Shown piece after piece: positions 26,937 to 39,404 of a stretch of DNA of 64,000 bases. Source of the stretch: Conus ventricosus (taxonomy: Eukaryota; Mollusca; Gastropoda; Neogastropoda; Conidae); NCBI GenBank assembly GCA_018398815.1, contig CM031615.1, forward strand, positions 52,468,272 to 52,532,271, written 5' to 3'. The position numbers and the translations under genes were made by a program. Below the pieces are notes generated by a model, which saw only the letters and a program-made list of their open reading frames with translations, had not been told where the DNA came from and did no database searches. Position 1 is the first letter of the stretch. Each line of letters opens with the position of its first letter.

Positions 26937-27494
26937 TTTTCAGATTTTAGTTTTTGCTTAATCCTATGTTTTTCCTGATCATTTTCAATAACATCATTTT
27001 CGCGCAGACATTCTTCAAATGAGTCTCTGTCTTTCATGTGAAATAAAACTACAGTCTTTAACTGTTCTCTAAAGTCTTTTAAAACTGAGTTATATTTTTG
27101 ACATAAAATCCACACACTTATCCAGCATGTCTTCCACTAAAAGCTAGTTTTGATAAAGTGTTTCTCTTTTTAACTATGTCTCTTTCTGCCGAACAGTCAT
27201 CTATAATAAATAGTGTCTGCGTTCCTTCAAACAGTTTATAAAACTGTTCTAAAACACTCACTCAGTTTATTGCTGGGATCAACTAAATATATGTTATCAT
27301 CTGTCCATATAAACCTTCTATCATGATATGCTTTGTTCCATTTAAGTGTTGGACAGAAAATCACAATATGATCAAAATTATAGCGATAAACTGTTTGTAA
27401 TAAGTCTAGGACAAAATATTGTTTTTCCACAACCAGTCTGCCCACAAATCAATGAACAATGAGGAGTTTTTGTCATAAAGTTTAACTGCGCCAT
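26882..27494 (-). CDS. A32-like DNA packaging ATPase (element 2), frameshifted
   Basis: FtsK/HerA-superfamily ATPase that in related viruses drives genome packaging into capsids. Start ATG 27,494 (MAQLNFMTKTPHC). Walker A GQTGCGKT at 27,420-27,443; IVIFCPTLKWNKAYHD follows; Walker B LFIIDDCSAE at about 27,190-27,215; then SGRHAG, WILCQKYNSVLKDFREQ and RENDVIEND. About 204 residues, normal for the family. Three frame changes (near 27,410, 27,240 and 27,118) break it. Its last 18 codons lie inside the terminal repeat, so the right terminus carries a gene tail with no gene. Confidence 0.88.
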
Positions 27495-27510
27495 GGTTTT
27501 ATAACAGAAT

Positions 27511-29080
27511 TTAATCTAATCCAGTTATTATGTTTATCATACTCTCTGTTAAAACTTGTTCAGTATAATAAAACCCTATGAGGCCTAAATGTGTAAGATT
27601 AATCCAATTCAGTTCTGTAAGATTGTTTCTATTTAAGTCAACACTGATTTTGTTGCTTGTTGTTATGGTCTTAATATCCTCACCATTGTGAAGAACGACG
27701 ACAGTAACTTTAAGACGTTTAACGTCTAAGTTTTGCCAGCTAATATTAATTCCTTTTATAAGGACGTCACTAACGCCCACAACCCCATCCCTCTCCACAT
27801 TTTTAAAGACAAAAATTTCAAATATCATTGTGAACGTTCTCAAATTTTCCGGCGCGGAAAGGAACTGTATTTTGAGAACCCTTCCTTTAAAACCGTTTCT
27901 CTTCTGTGGAGGGATGTTTTGTTTTTTCCCCCATCACCCGTTATTTCCACCCTCTTTCGACATTTTTCCCGGGGCAAAAGACTTAATGAAAAGGGGCCCA
28001 AAAGTTGGGGCTCTTCTGAAAACTTTTTTGGGGGCTAAAAAATGTAAGGGGGTTTAAATAAAATTCAAATTTTTTTTCCCCATTTTAAAAAGGTTTCAAA
28101 GGGTCCCATTTGCGTCGGTTTTTTCGAATTTATTTCATTTTCATACGGGCCAGAAAGGGGGGGGCCCACTTTTGGGGCATTTTGGTTATTTTTAGGAAAC
28201 TTTTTTTTTGTCCCCAAACCTCTTTGGGGTTTATAATCCCATTTTTTATGTCCCTCAAACCAAAAAAAGCCCCAAACCCCCTTTCGGGTTAAAAGTCCCC
28301 AACATTGAAAAAGTCTTTTAATTTTAAATTTTTAAACCTCAAGGCCGCAAATTGTAACTCGGAGCCCTTTGGCCCATGCGACATTTTTTAGAAAAAAACT
28401 TATTTTTTTAAATTCCAAAACAATTTTGCGGGTTTTTTCAATTTCCAAATTTCCCCTGTTTTGTCTAAAAATTTTTTATATTAAATGATCCGACCCCACA
28501 AGCAATCGTTTAAACGGTAAATTAGGGAATTTTTATAATTTCCAAAATCCCCAATATGCAGCTTTCCCAGTTTAAGAGTTTTTAAAAAACAGTTGGGGGG
28601 CCCCTTTTTTTCAAAATAAGTTTTTCATCATCTTAGCTCATCCAAATAAAAATGAGTAATGAATGTTTTGTAAAAATGAGCGGATTTTCCCCCTTAAGTA
28701 GTTTTTTTTGGGTTGTAACTCAAAAACGGGGTCAGCGGCAAAGCCAAACATTTTAGCTAGCTCTTTATAAAAAATTATATCCTGCTTCTTTTTCCCGGGG
28801 TTTGAAGGTTAACTTTGGGTTTTTAGATTTGCTTTGGGTAATTTTTGGGGGGGAAGGGGCAAAGTTACCTTTGGCTTTTTTTTGGGTGAGAAAAACCCGT
28901 AAAACCATCGGGTTTTTTTAACGGGCAATTTTGGCCCCCTTTTTGGGTTAAAACTTTTTAGAAACCTTTAAATTATTTTTTTTGGAAATTCCCTTTTAAA
29001 TTAAACCATACAACTTTGTAAAAACTTTCAGAAGGGGCAACCTTTTGGGCTCCGAAATTTGGTTATCAAAAGCATGTTCT
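27511..29080 (-). CDS. Uncharacterised element protein upstream of ATPase (element 2)
   Basis: The last 110 residues (27,511-27,843) are clean: DVLIKGINISWQNLDVKR, VVVLHNGEDIKTI, then HLGLIGFYYTEQVLTESMIN. Upstream sequence is smeared but shows FYKELAKMFGFAADP near 28,700-28,770 on the same strand. It seems to be one minus-strand gene of about 500 codons ending 16 bp before the ATPase start. No function assigned; its place among capsid genes hints at a virion protein. The start is a guess. Confidence 0.45.
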
Positions 29081-29142
29081 AAAAACGAAGGAGGGGCCCG
29101 GAGTTGTTATTTTTACAAACTTTTTTTAAAACGAAATAAAAA

Positions 29143-30225
29143 TGAGTGCATTCAAATATACTGATGCAAAATTTTTGGGTTTGGGCCCCCTTTACAATCA
29201 AAAAAATTAAAAAATGACCCCCTTGTCTTTCTTTTACTCAGTCTGACCCCCTTTCAAGAAAAAGGTGATTTCCTCCTTTAAAACAGATATCTTAACCCCC
29301 CTTTTAAAAAAGACTACATCGCAAAAGTGGGGGTTTATCTTTCCGATGCAGTTTTTCAGAACCAGTTAAATTTTGCGGGTGTTTTGTGTAAACTGGGTGT
29401 GGAGTTTTCGTAGGGCTGATCTTTTAAATCACCCTAACCCTTTTGGGTGAGGGTCAGTGTATAGATTTCATTTTTTTAAAACCTTCAGACTATTTTGACA
29501 AACTTCAAGCCCCATTCCCAAAGGACAAAACGCTTAATCCATTCAGCCAAAAAGCATGAAGGTTTTAAAAAGGATCTGTAACAAATTCAATATTAAGGCC
29601 AAGACAGACTTTAAAACAAAATTTGGATTTTAAATTTTTTTTTTTTCCCCCCCATGGTCTGGGCACCCTTATTTTTGGGGCGTGCACAAAAAGTATAACA
29701 AGACGGGAAATTCCCCCTTACACATTTTTCTCTAAAGGAAAGGGGGGTTCCCCTGGGGCCATAGGGGGCAAGAGCATAAACATTTTTGGAAAAACCATTT
29801 ATTTTTGGGGACATTTTAAGGGGGCCAAAATTTAAAGCAGGAATAAAACAAAATTAAACAAATCGTTCGAAATTACGTTTGGTTTTTGGCTAGGTTCGCA
29901 AGCACAAACGGAATCGACCCAAAAATGACCCCTTCTACGGGCTTTGATCACAAAAACAGTACTTCCCCAAATTTGGGGAAAAACGCCATTAATTCTACGT
30001 TGTTTTCCCTTCAAGTTTTAAAAAAGATACCAAATGTTTTCCCAATACGCAAGATGAAAGTAGATTTTTGGCTTTTGGCCCACGGGTTTTACATCTGCCT
30101 TCTGACCTCAGGCTCCAAAATTAGGAACAAAAATTTAAAACTACAAAAATTTAAAAATTCCTCGTGGCGGGCAAGGGAACAAAAAAGGTCGGGAAAAAAA
30201 AAAATTAAATTCTGAGCCAGAAAAT
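29143..30225 (+). CDS. Putative virion protein, smeared copy (element 2)
   Basis: Plus-strand gene starting MSAFKYTDA at 29,143 and aligning from 29,330 to 30,225 with the clean copy at 63,163-64,000 (minus): for instance HGLGTLIFGAC at about 29,650. About 360 codons. Reading frames are destroyed by the poor sequence. Divergent from the preceding gene. Function unknown; a minor capsid role is possible. Confidence 0.55.
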
Positions 30226-30369
30226 TTTGCAAGCAGAAAAACAAAAAAGGTTACCCCCAAGAATAAGTCACCCAAATCCCCGGGGCCCCAAAACCCCAAA
30301 GCCCTTTGAAAAAGTCAAAAAAAAAAGACCATAAATAGGGAAAAGACAGCGCTTGTTCTTGGGTTAACG

Positions 30370-31165
30370 GGCCCCTAGGATTTTTTTGGGTCTTTTTTTT
30401 TACTAAATAAAAACCCGACTATTAAGAAAAATAATCCCCATAAGGGGCCGGGGCCCATAAACCAACTATTTTCTTCCCAGTAAAACAAAAGCCAGCTAAC
30501 AACCCCCCCCAAAAATAGGGAAAAAAGCGTCCATGGTTTTTCGGCAAATTTTTTTAAAACCCGAAAAGAGGATCAAGTTTTTTTTTAACCCATGTTTTAA
30601 AGGCGGCGATGGGGGTTTGATGGCGGGGAAAGGCACTGACCCGGGACCCCCCGCCGCCTTTTAAAAAGCCCCCCCAGCGTACTTTTTGCAAACCCTAAGG
30701 CATTATAAGGGTTGCTAATTTTACCCCTTGCTTTTTAAAACAGTGTTGGGTTACTTTCGCTAGTGTTGTGTCTTCATAAAAATTTTTGGATAGTTTCTTT
30801 ATTTAAATCACTTGAGTTCTTAATTGGTCTGGGTTTTGGTAACGCCGTTTTTGGGTCTTGCCGATCTTTCTTTTTCAAGATTTTTTAGTTTTTGGGGTTA
30901 TTCTTTTTTTAAACCCACCAGGGCCCTAAGTTGGCGTCATCAGCCTCAACGAGTTTTTTTTTTTCCCTTTTTTTTATATCCCTCATCAAATTTCCTTATT
31001 TTTTCCCTAAATTGCCTGTTAATTCGCCTTAATGTTTCTTAAGCACGATAAACGGCCCCCAAATTCTTGGGGGGGTTATCAAAGGGAAATTAATTTTTTT
31101 TGGGGAATGTTTTTTCCCGGAAAAAACGGGTTTTCTTTTGGGGGATTTTTTTCCCTGGGGGGTTT
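30370..31165 (-). CDS. Coiled-coil/transmembrane protein, smeared copy (element 2)
   Basis: Counterpart of 62,234-63,021. Identified by nucleotide similarity in several stretches (30,370-30,480 with the C-terminal membrane segment; 31,000-31,130 with the N-terminal part). No frame survives. No foldback insertion lies at its start, unlike element 3. Confidence 0.5.
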
Positions 31166-31169
31166 GGTT

Positions 31170-31650
31170 TAAAATTCTGGGGGTTCTAGGGGTTTGCTTT
31201 TGGGTATCTGTTGGGAGTTCGGGGAGGTTTTTTGGAATTTTTGCAACTGCCCCCCCATCAAATTTTTGGTTTAGAAAGGGCCAAGGCTTTTTTGGTCGCC
31301 AGGGGGAAAGTCTTTGCAAAGTGTATCAGGTTTTTTTAAAATTTTGAGGGGTTTCGTTCATTGTAGCTCAACACTTGGGCCCCTTGGTTTTTCTTACAAA
31401 AAAAAAAAAATCCCCCTTCAAATTAAAATTTTTTTAGGGTCTATTTTTTGGGGGGGGTTCAAGGTCTAAACTTTTGTAAAAGGGGCTCCAACCCTTTTTT
31501 CCCTGTTAATTCCGCGGGGCCACTGAGAGGCGATGTTTGCTGATCAAGGAGCCGTTTCCCCCCCAGGGCGTCCAGAATAAAAAACTTTAAAATCTTCTTC
31601 CCCCCAAAGGCCCCCAGGGGTTTCTTTAAAAAAAAAACTTTTTTTTTTTG
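31170..31650 (-). CDS. Acidic element protein, smeared copy (element 2)
   Basis: Counterpart of 60,397-60,852. The best stretch is 31,200-31,310, similar at nucleotide level to the region encoding LGISKPKLDRDAVAKLQ in element 3. Sequence quality prevents translation. Confidence 0.45.
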
Positions 31651-31663
31651 TTTTAAAAAAAAA

Positions 31664-32998
31664 TTTCCCAAACATATGGCCCCGATTCTTGCCCCGCATA
31701 GAAAGTTTTAAAAGAGCCCGGGGGCGTGAAGGGAAATAAAGGGAATTTTACTTTTCCCATTTTAACCCATCTACTTTTTGTTTCGGATCAAATTTTTACT
31801 GTAAAATTTTCCAGACCTGGGAAAGCAGAAAAGGGTGTTTTGTGCCAGGCTCTGCCCCGACTTACTTTTAAAATGAAACCAAATCAGCAACAGCCCCAAA
31901 AAAGGGACATTTTGGCCAGAATCTGGGGGGCCAAAATGGGTTAAAAAAAATTTCATAAAACTTGGGGGACAAAAAATATTTCTTTACAAAATTGCAGACA
32001 TTTTTTTTTAAACCTTTTTCTGATCTATGGCAAAAGGGGAACAAAAGGGGGGCTGATCTTGCGTTTAAAGGGAAAATCGAAAATGAAGAACACTAAACAT
32101 AAAATAGGCGCTGAAGAGGGTAAAGACGGCCAAAAAAGGGGTTTTTTTTGCCGGGAAGTTATGCGTAAGGAAATCGCTTTTTTAACCCCCAGATTTTGAG
32201 TTGTTTTAAAAACGCACCCCTTTCTTTCAAGGAGCCCCCAAAAGACAGATTTTTCATATGAATAACTTTTAATGACTACAAATATTTTATTATAAACTAC
32301 CAAAACCCCCGAAGCAAAGTACAGCATTTCTGACATCTCGTTAGAGTTTTTTTCACGTTAGCAACCCTAATTTAGCAAGGGTGTTTGAGCAACAATACAG
32401 TCAAAAATTTGGAAAAATATTTCGAAAGAGTGATTTTTTCACTAAATTCCTAAAAACAGGGCCCAAAACTATATGGGAATTTTTGTTTTAGTGCCCCGCA
32501 AGACGCTTAAAGGTATTTTATTGGGTGTGTTTAAAATGAAGAAAACCTTTTAAAAAACAAACCGGGAAAAATTTTTTTAATTCCCCAAAAAACGAAAGTG
32601 CAATTTACAATGGGGGGTATCCAACCAAATCTAAAGTAGCGGGCCCTTTTCCTTATTTGCATTTTTATTTAAATAAAAAACGTTTGGGGGGTGGGAGGTG
32701 TAGAAATCCCAAAAGTTGACCCCTTTTGTCTAAAAAATCTACCCCTTTTTACGGTTTTGAAATTTTATCATTTTTTTAAAAGCGAAATAAAGGGTTTTTT
32801 GGGTTGGGCCTAAGGGCAACGGAGGATAATCAGTTACTTTGGGAAATGGGGGGAACGTTAGAGACATATTAAACATTCCCAAATTTTAAGAAAAAAAAAG
32901 GGGCCCTTTAAAACCCCTTAAAAGGTATTTGGTTTTTTAAAATTTTTGTGCCAGTGAATATTCAAGATAACAGATTAAAAGATTTTCCAATACTAAAT
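31664..32998 (+). CDS. Putative major capsid protein, smeared copy (element 2)
   Basis: Counterpart of 59,093-60,358. The start region (TATGG...ATTCTTG...CCCGCATAGAAAG), the DQIFTVKF stretch at about 31,790 and the end (AATATTCAAGATAACAGATTAAAAG at 32,950) all match. Frames are lost. See the element 3 copy for the functional argument. Confidence 0.55.
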
Positions 32999-33021
32999 TA
33001 TTTTTTTTTTTAAAAAAAACA

Positions 33022-33742
33022 TGCCTTTAAGGTTTTTTCCAAAAAGGCCTACAGCGGGCCCGAGTCAACCCAAAAGAAGGGGGTAGGGAGAAAACCCCCA
33101 ACTAAAAACCCTTTAGATTAAAAAACATTACGCAAAAAGCAAAAAAAAAAAAAAACTAGAGCAAGACCTTTTAAAATACAGCAAAACCAAACGAAGGTAT
33201 TCGCTGCCCCTTTTAAAGCTGTTAAAATAGGGTTTAAAACGGGGATCGAATGTTTTGTGCTCTAACAGCAGGGGCAAGTGTTGGGGTTTTAGGGAAAAGG
33301 CGTAGGTGCGCCCCCAGCTTTACCCTTTGGGGGGGTGCGCTCCCTGGGGCCCGTGGTCAATTAGCTGTAAGTGCTGCGGGAAAAAAAAAAATAAACTCCA
33401 AAAACCACCGCTATGGTTTTAACTAATAACAGTAAACCCAGTCGTTCAAAATGACAAAAAGTAAAGCACCCAGTTACTCAAAAAATCACGGATGAAGAAT
33501 TTTGTCGTTTACAGGCCGATTTTGGGAAAATATAAAAGACAAAAGTTTTATCTTCAAAAAAGGAAGGGCCCAAATTTTTTTCAAAAAGCCAACCCGAGCA
33601 GATAAAAAAGGAATGTTTAAAAAAATAAAAAAGGGCATTAAAACTCTGTTTAAAAAGCTTTACATTTAAAAACAAACAAAGGGGGTTTTTACTTTTTTTT
33701 AGAGGGCCAAGCACAAAAAGACCGTTGATATTGATTTTGATT
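33022..33742 (+). CDS. Membrane/coiled-coil element protein, smeared copy (element 2)
   Basis: Counterpart of 58,364-59,069: similar from the start codon through the C-terminal stretch reading FCRLQADFGK at 33,500. The smeared sequence has extra A/T bases throughout. Confidence 0.55.
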
Positions 33743-33859
33743 TTAATTTTTTTTTTTAATTTTTAAAAAAAAAGTTTCAATTAGAAAAGACAACTTTAAA
33801 ATTTCTAAAAATTTTAAGGACCGGATTTAATTTTTTGAAGGGAAAGCTTAGGAAAAAGG

Positions 33860-36800
33860 GGTTTGCAAAAGCCTTTTAAAAGATATTTTAAACAGAAGTC
33901 ATTGAAACCAACAAACCCTACAGGCAAGTTTTTTGTACATGCAATTTCCAAGTTCCAGGAAACAACAATTGACCCGCCAGTTAAAGTAATGTTAGTGTTT
34001 TTTTTAAAAAGATATATAACAATAAATGAAGAAAATCTAGAAGTCCCGGGGGCTTAACTAAAAAACAGGTTATTTTTTCTCATAAGACTTAACACCTGGT
34101 TGGGCAGACCAACGGTTCACGTTGATGTTGGGCCCCCGAAGAAGCCAAAATAGAGGGTTGGGTTTGGGCCCGAGGGCGAAAAATCTTGAGATTTAATTTA
34201 AAAAAGGTAAAGGAAAGAGCCCGGGTTTTTTGGGAAGTCTTTTCTTTCCCCTGCCCCAGCATTTGTTTTTCCCCAAAAAAGAATTTCTAAATAAAATTCG
34301 GGCGCCCAAAAAATTTTTTTGTGGGGGGGTTTTTTCAAGGCTTTTAATTTTGGGCCCCCAAAAAAAGCCCGAGAAAGTATCAAAAAAATATTGAAAAACC
34401 CTTACAACAATGATCTTAACTTTTGTGGAAAACCCCCGGTTTGGGAACCAAATTTTTCAGTTTGAAAAAACAAAACAAACCCTAACGGGTTTTTTTTAAC
34501 ACATGGTCGAGGGAAAAAAAATTTTGGGGCCCTTTTTGAGTGTCTAAAAACAGGGCCCCAAAAATAGGGGGTCCAGCAAAAGCCAGGGTTATTACCTAAG
34601 GTTTTTTTCCCAGGGCTGCCACATTACACATTGATACGCACAATGAGTAGATTATTTGCCCCATAAAAAAATTGGTTTTCAAACAAGAATTCTGTAGAAA
34701 ATGTTTAACAAGAATTCCCTCCATTCCAAACCGCGCTTGAACAAAAATAAAAAAAATTTTTAAAAGTTCGGGAGACTGTAAAAACAGACTAATTACGCCC
34801 CCGCCCGGGTCTAAAATTTGTTTTTTAAAAACTGGGGGAAAGGCTTTCAAAAAAAGTCCCCCGGGGGGTGTTTTTCGCAGACTTCGAGTCGGGTTATTGT
34901 TTTCCCTTTTGAGGGACCAACCCCCCAGAAATTCCCCAAACTTTTTTAAAGGGGTAATCATCCGATTTGTTCCTTTTTCGGGGTTTTTTTAGGCCGGGGT
35001 GGGGCCCTTCAGAAAACCGAATTTATAGAGGACCAATGCTGCAGAAACCCTTCTTAAAGCGCATGCAGCAAAATTTTCGTAACGCCCTGTTCTAAAATCT
35101 AAACTTATCTGAAATTTTTAAAAGACGCCCGAAGCCAACAACAGGATGCCGCCACACTTTTTTGGTTTGTGGGGGTTTTTTTCTAAGTTTAAAAGCGAGG
35201 AAGCCAAACCAACCCGTAAAAGAAACCCGGGGCACAAGCGGAAAGTCAGAGGGGCAGCGCCAAAAGTAAAAGCAAACTTCAACTAAAGTTTGCCTAAACA
35301 TGGGGCGGGCCCCTCTTTTTTTCATAAATTGCGAGGTTACGAAACCCCATCTTTTTAATGAAAGGGAGTTTGACGACGCCTTCAGGGGAAAAATCCCTTG
35401 GGGACAGCCCCAGAAAATACATGGTTTCGCTTTTAAAAAACAGTCTTTCTACACTCTATGAAAAACATGATGGGATCATTAGAAATACCACTGGCTATGC
35501 CTTAAAGTCCTTTCCCAAAAAACGGAAAAAATATTTTGACCCAACCCCTTGTTAGAAAGGGCGTTTACCCTTATGAGTTCATGAACAGTTGGGGAAAAGG
35601 GTTTTGAAGAAGATACACCCTTCCCCCTAAAAGGGGCGTTTTTTTTCAGTCTCAGGGGGAAAGGACATTAGCGATTCTGATTACCAGCATGCTCAAGAAG
35701 CGTGGCAGAAGTTAGACTGTAAAACGATGGGAGACTATCATGATGCATACTTGATGGCTGATGTATGTTTGTTGGCGGACATTTTTGAAAATTACAGAAA
35801 GACCTGCATGAAACATTATAGCCTGGATCCCGCGCATTACATTTCTGCGCCCGGGATGAGTTGGGATGCTTTCTTAAAGTTTACTGGAGAAAAGATTGAT
35901 TTATTGTCGGATCTACCAATGATTCAGATGATTGAAAACGGATTGCGTGGAGGAATTAGTATGGCATCGCACCATTACTGTAAAGCAAACAACAAATACT
36001 TGGACGACTATGATCCAAGTAAAAGGTCTAACTATCTCATGTATTTAGATGCAAACAATCTGTATGGATGGGCAATGGCGCAATCACTTCCATTACGCAA
36101 CTTTAAAATGCACACAGGCGACATATTAAAACATTCAAAGAGCATTAAAGTGGTTGAGCAGTTTGAAGCCAGATCAACAGCATGGATACATTCTAGAAGT
36201 TGACTTAGAATATTCTCAGGAACTCCATGACCTGCATAATGACTATCCATTAGCAGCAGAAAGTCTAAGATAGCAAAAACAGAGCCTCCTAAACTTGTGC
36301 CTAATCTTCGGGACAAAAAAAAATTATGTCTGTCATTACAGACTTCTACAATTTTATTTAAGACATGGTTTTTGAAGTTGACAGCTGTTCATCGTGTAAT
36401 TGCTTTTGATCAAGAACAGTTCATGAAACCATACATCATGAAGAACACTGATCTCAGAACTAAATCCACAGATGCTTCAGAAAAAGACTTTTTCAAACTA
36501 ATGAACAACAGCTGTTTCGGAAAGACTATGGAAAATCCACATAAGCGTAAAGATGTCAGATTGGTCACCAGAGAGAACGAAGCAATTAAGCTGACTTCAA
36601 AACCAAATTATCAGGACTTTAGAAGATTTCATGATGGGCTTTTTGGCATAATGATGAAAAAAAAGAAAGTCAAATTGGACAAACCTGTATTTATTGGGTT
36701 TACTGTTTTAGAATTATCAAAGCTTTTGATGTTAGAATTTCTTTATGACTACTTTAAACCCTCGTATCCCGAGTCCAGAGTACTTTACACAGATACAGAT

Positions 36801-37270
36801 AGTTTTGTTATAGATATCCTACTGACGACATCTATAAAGACATGGAATAGAAGTGGCTAAAGGGCATGCGGGATGGTATGACACATCTGATTACCCTAAA
36901 GATTCGCCTTTGCATTCAACCGTTAACAAGAAGGTTTAGGAAAGATGAAGGACGAATTATCTGGAGGGTGATTAAGGAGTTTTATGGTTTAAGGTCGAAA
37001 ATGTACAGTATTTCTAGCCAGGAGAAAACCATTAAGAAAGCAAAGGGAATATCTCGCAGTGTTGTGCAGTCAAACATATCGCATGACAACTACAAAGAAG
37101 CATTGTTCAATAAACAGACTTTTCATCATGACAACGTAAAACTACGATCTAATTTACATGAGATCAACACAACTGTTGTAACAAAGAAGTCATTGGATAG
37201 AACAAAGACTAAACGAGTATTTGTTAATCCAGAGTTTTCATATGCGATTGGACACTGGAGAACAGCATAA
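33860..37270 (+). CDS. Family B DNA polymerase (element 2); 5' two thirds smeared, 3' third clean
   Basis: Same protein as at 4,191. The N-terminal part is recognisable at 33,930-33,995 (IDPPVKVMLVF); 34.2-35.6 kb is corrupted. From 35,690 on it is clean: exonuclease III (YHDAYLMADVCLLADIFENY), motif A (LDANNLYGWAM, 36,043), motif B (LMNNSCFGKTMENPHKR, 36,505), motif C (LYTDTDSFVIDI, 36,785), and the end SYAIGHWRTA. Frame changes near 36,140, 36,290, 36,830 and 36,950 remain. About 1,130 codons, like element 1. Confidence 0.88.
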
Positions 37271-37299
37271 TTATATTTCTTCTTCACTGAGGGCTTCAC

Positions 37300-37606
37300 T
37301 GAGGGGTTTATATTTTTCATCAACTTTTATTATAAGATCAATCATATCATTATCCAATTCAGCCAAATTGTTTTTTCATGTTTGCTTGATTTGTTCGAAT
37401 TTTTTTTATTATTTCAAGATATTCTTTTCCCCATATCTGATAATCAAAATTTGGGTTTTTGGGTTGTAGGTGATCTGGATGTTTTAGCATGTATTGGTGA
37501 ATCCTTGCAAATATTTCCCTAATAGTAGAACTCGTATCAAATGATTCCCGTATATTTTCAAGGTCTCTTCCTTTATCATTCTTGCTTCGTCCTGAGCCTC
37601 CATTTT
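37300..37606 (-). pseudogene. Small element protein, decayed tandem copy
   Basis: Copy of 37,700-37,987 with stops and frameshifts, starting MEAQDEARMIKEETL at 37,603. Both copies share the NILK and NLAELDNDMI stretches. It lies against the PolB stop. Confidence 0.6.
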
Positions 37607-37651
37607 AGACTTAAATATATTTATGTAAATTAAAAATTAATTAAGCAACTG

Positions 37652-37697
37652 GAGGTTTAAGACCAAAATGTACAGTATTTCGGGCCAGAAGAAAACT
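37652..37697 (+). pseudogene. 46-bp PolB fragment between the tandem copies
   Basis: GGTTTAAGACCAAAATGTACAGTATTTC resembles PolB 36,984-37,030 (the GLRSKMYS region). It marks the seam of a tandem duplication running from inside PolB through the small gene to the integrase stop. Confidence 0.75.
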
Positions 37698-37699
37698 TT

Positions 37700-37987
37700 T
37701 TCCTCAAGTTTCATTATAAGCTCAATCATATCATTATCCAATTCAGCCAAATTGCTTTTCATGTTTGCTTGATTTTGTTCGAATTTTTTTTATTATTTCA
37801 AGATATTCTTTTCCCATATCTGATAATCAAAATTTGGGATTTTGGGTTGTAGGTGGTCTGGATGGTTTAGCATGTGTTGATGAATCCTCATAAATGTTTC
37901 CTTAATAGTAGAACTCGTATCATATGATTCCTGTATTAATTCCAAGGTCTCTTCCTTTATCATTCTTGTTTCGTTCTGTGCTTCCAT
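37700..37987 (-). CDS. Small element protein between PolB and integrase (element 2)
   Basis: About 95 residues: MEAQNETRMIKEETLELIQE, then HQHMLNHPDHLQPKIPNFDY, a frameshift at 37,793, and NLAELDNDMIELIMKLEEK. Helical and charged, no known domain. A corrupted copy in element 3 starts at 54,767. It follows the integrase on the same strand by about 30 bp and may share its transcript. Confidence 0.55.
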
Positions 37988-38016
37988 TTTAGTCTCAAAT
38001 ATATTTTTGTAATTAA

Positions 38017-38966
38017 TTAAGCAACTGGAACTGTGTCTGGTGGGATTATCTGCAGTTCTTCCTCACAAAAGATCTTTGAGGAGCTGGTTGTTTTGTTGTG
38101 TCAGTTTCTCGTAAATAATACACGGGCGGATTCATCTTTACAATTCTTTTTATTTCATATGGATCACCACTCCAAACCGGATCGGTTGCCCTGATGCGAG
38201 TGTCCCCTTCTGCTTCCCCCGGTAAATAAGGTACCTTACTTTTAAACCAAACGGTAATAGTTTGCTGGTTGTACTGGAGTCTTCAGCAACATTTATTGTT
38301 TGTTTTTTGATTGCTTGTACTGGTTTTAGGCCTTTAAATTCTTCATTATTCATTGCGCGCAAAACTGAGGGCAGTCTTCTACCCATTCTGTGTTGCGAGA
38401 ATTGTCAATCAGCTCTCTGTGATACTGGTAGGAAAAAAGTCTTTCAGATAACTGTTTGTTAAAGTTTTCAACCAAAGCCTGTGATCTGTGAACTCCTGGA
38501 ATGCCTCTTTTAATAGTAACTCTATGTTTTAACAATAATTGATTCACTTGTCCTTTAAATTCTTTTCCATCATCGACTTGAATCATGCGAGGATAAGTTA
38601 GCTGGCCTCGTTGGTATATCAATTGTATGGCAACAGCAACAGCAGAAGCACTCTTTTGTGTTAACGGTTCGCATCTTTATATCTTGAAGCTATGTCAATG
38701 ACTGTGAGTGCGTACTTAAATCTTTTTCGTCTAATCGTATCATGGGGTAAATATAGAAGGTCCATTTGATGGGTGTCGTTCGGTATTGTGTTCCCAAAGT
38801 GTGGTCTCTGTATTCGTCTAGGCGCAGGTAAATAAATTTGCCAAATCGCTTGTTTTGATAACCATTTTTTTGCTGTTTCTTCACTAACTCCCCGCTGCTT
38901 GGCTTAGCTTTTAATTGCCGTGATTCCCTTCCAATATCCTTTTGGCGAATAATAGATTTTGTTCAT
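38017..38966 (-). CDS. Retrovirus-type (RVE) integrase (element 2), frameshifted
   Basis: Catalyses insertion of the element. Starts MNKIYYSPKGYWKG; HQMDLLYLPHD holds the first Asp; IQVDDGKEFKG the second Asp; QALVENFNKQLSERLF the Glu, so the DDE triad is intact. The C-terminal part has an SH3-like stretch (FGLKVRYLIYRGKQKG), DPVWSGDPYEIKRIVK and NPPVYYLRE, and ends PVA at 38,017. About 315 residues. No HHCC zinc finger is seen at the N-terminus. Frame changes lie near 38,900, 38,650, 38,370 and 38,190. Confidence 0.88.
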
Positions 38967-38972
38967 TTTTAT

Positions 38973-39379
38973 TCAGCCAATATAATGCGCAACAAAATAC
39001 ACAACGGTCATGCCAAAGACAATAAACACGATTTCTGCATCTTTTGTTTTTCTGATGGTTGATAAAAGTCACTGAATTTTGGTGGGGGCAATGTTTCGAT
39101 TGGTTTGCCTGTTACAAGATAATATTCTTTTATTGCTTGATCAACGTCTTTAAATGTGTAAAGCCGCATGTCCCTGTTTTTCAGTTTGTCGTTAATAAAA
39201 TCTAACTGCTCAATTCTCTGCTTTTCATAGTGATCCTGTGCAGCTGCTAGTTGCTCCATAGCTTTGTTATGTCTTTTTCTCTCACCGTCATCCCGCAGTT
39301 TACTAAATGCGTAATTACTTCCGCTAAAAGCAAGCGCATTCACTACTGCGCCGCCTAACATCATTACGAATGAAGCCAT
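38973..39379 (-). CDS. Membrane/coiled-coil protein with AFSGSNY motif (element 2)
   Basis: About 134 residues: MASFVMMLGGAVVNALAFSG, a charged helix rich in Lys, Glu and Gln, PPPKFSDFYQPSEKQK, and after a frameshift near 39,050 a membrane helix IVFIVFGMTVVYFVAHYIG. It ends 7 bp before the integrase start, so the two are probably co-transcribed. Clear homologue of 9,196-9,599. Confidence 0.68.
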
Positions 39380-39404
39380 TTTTATAAATGTATTTTTTTT
39401 TAAT

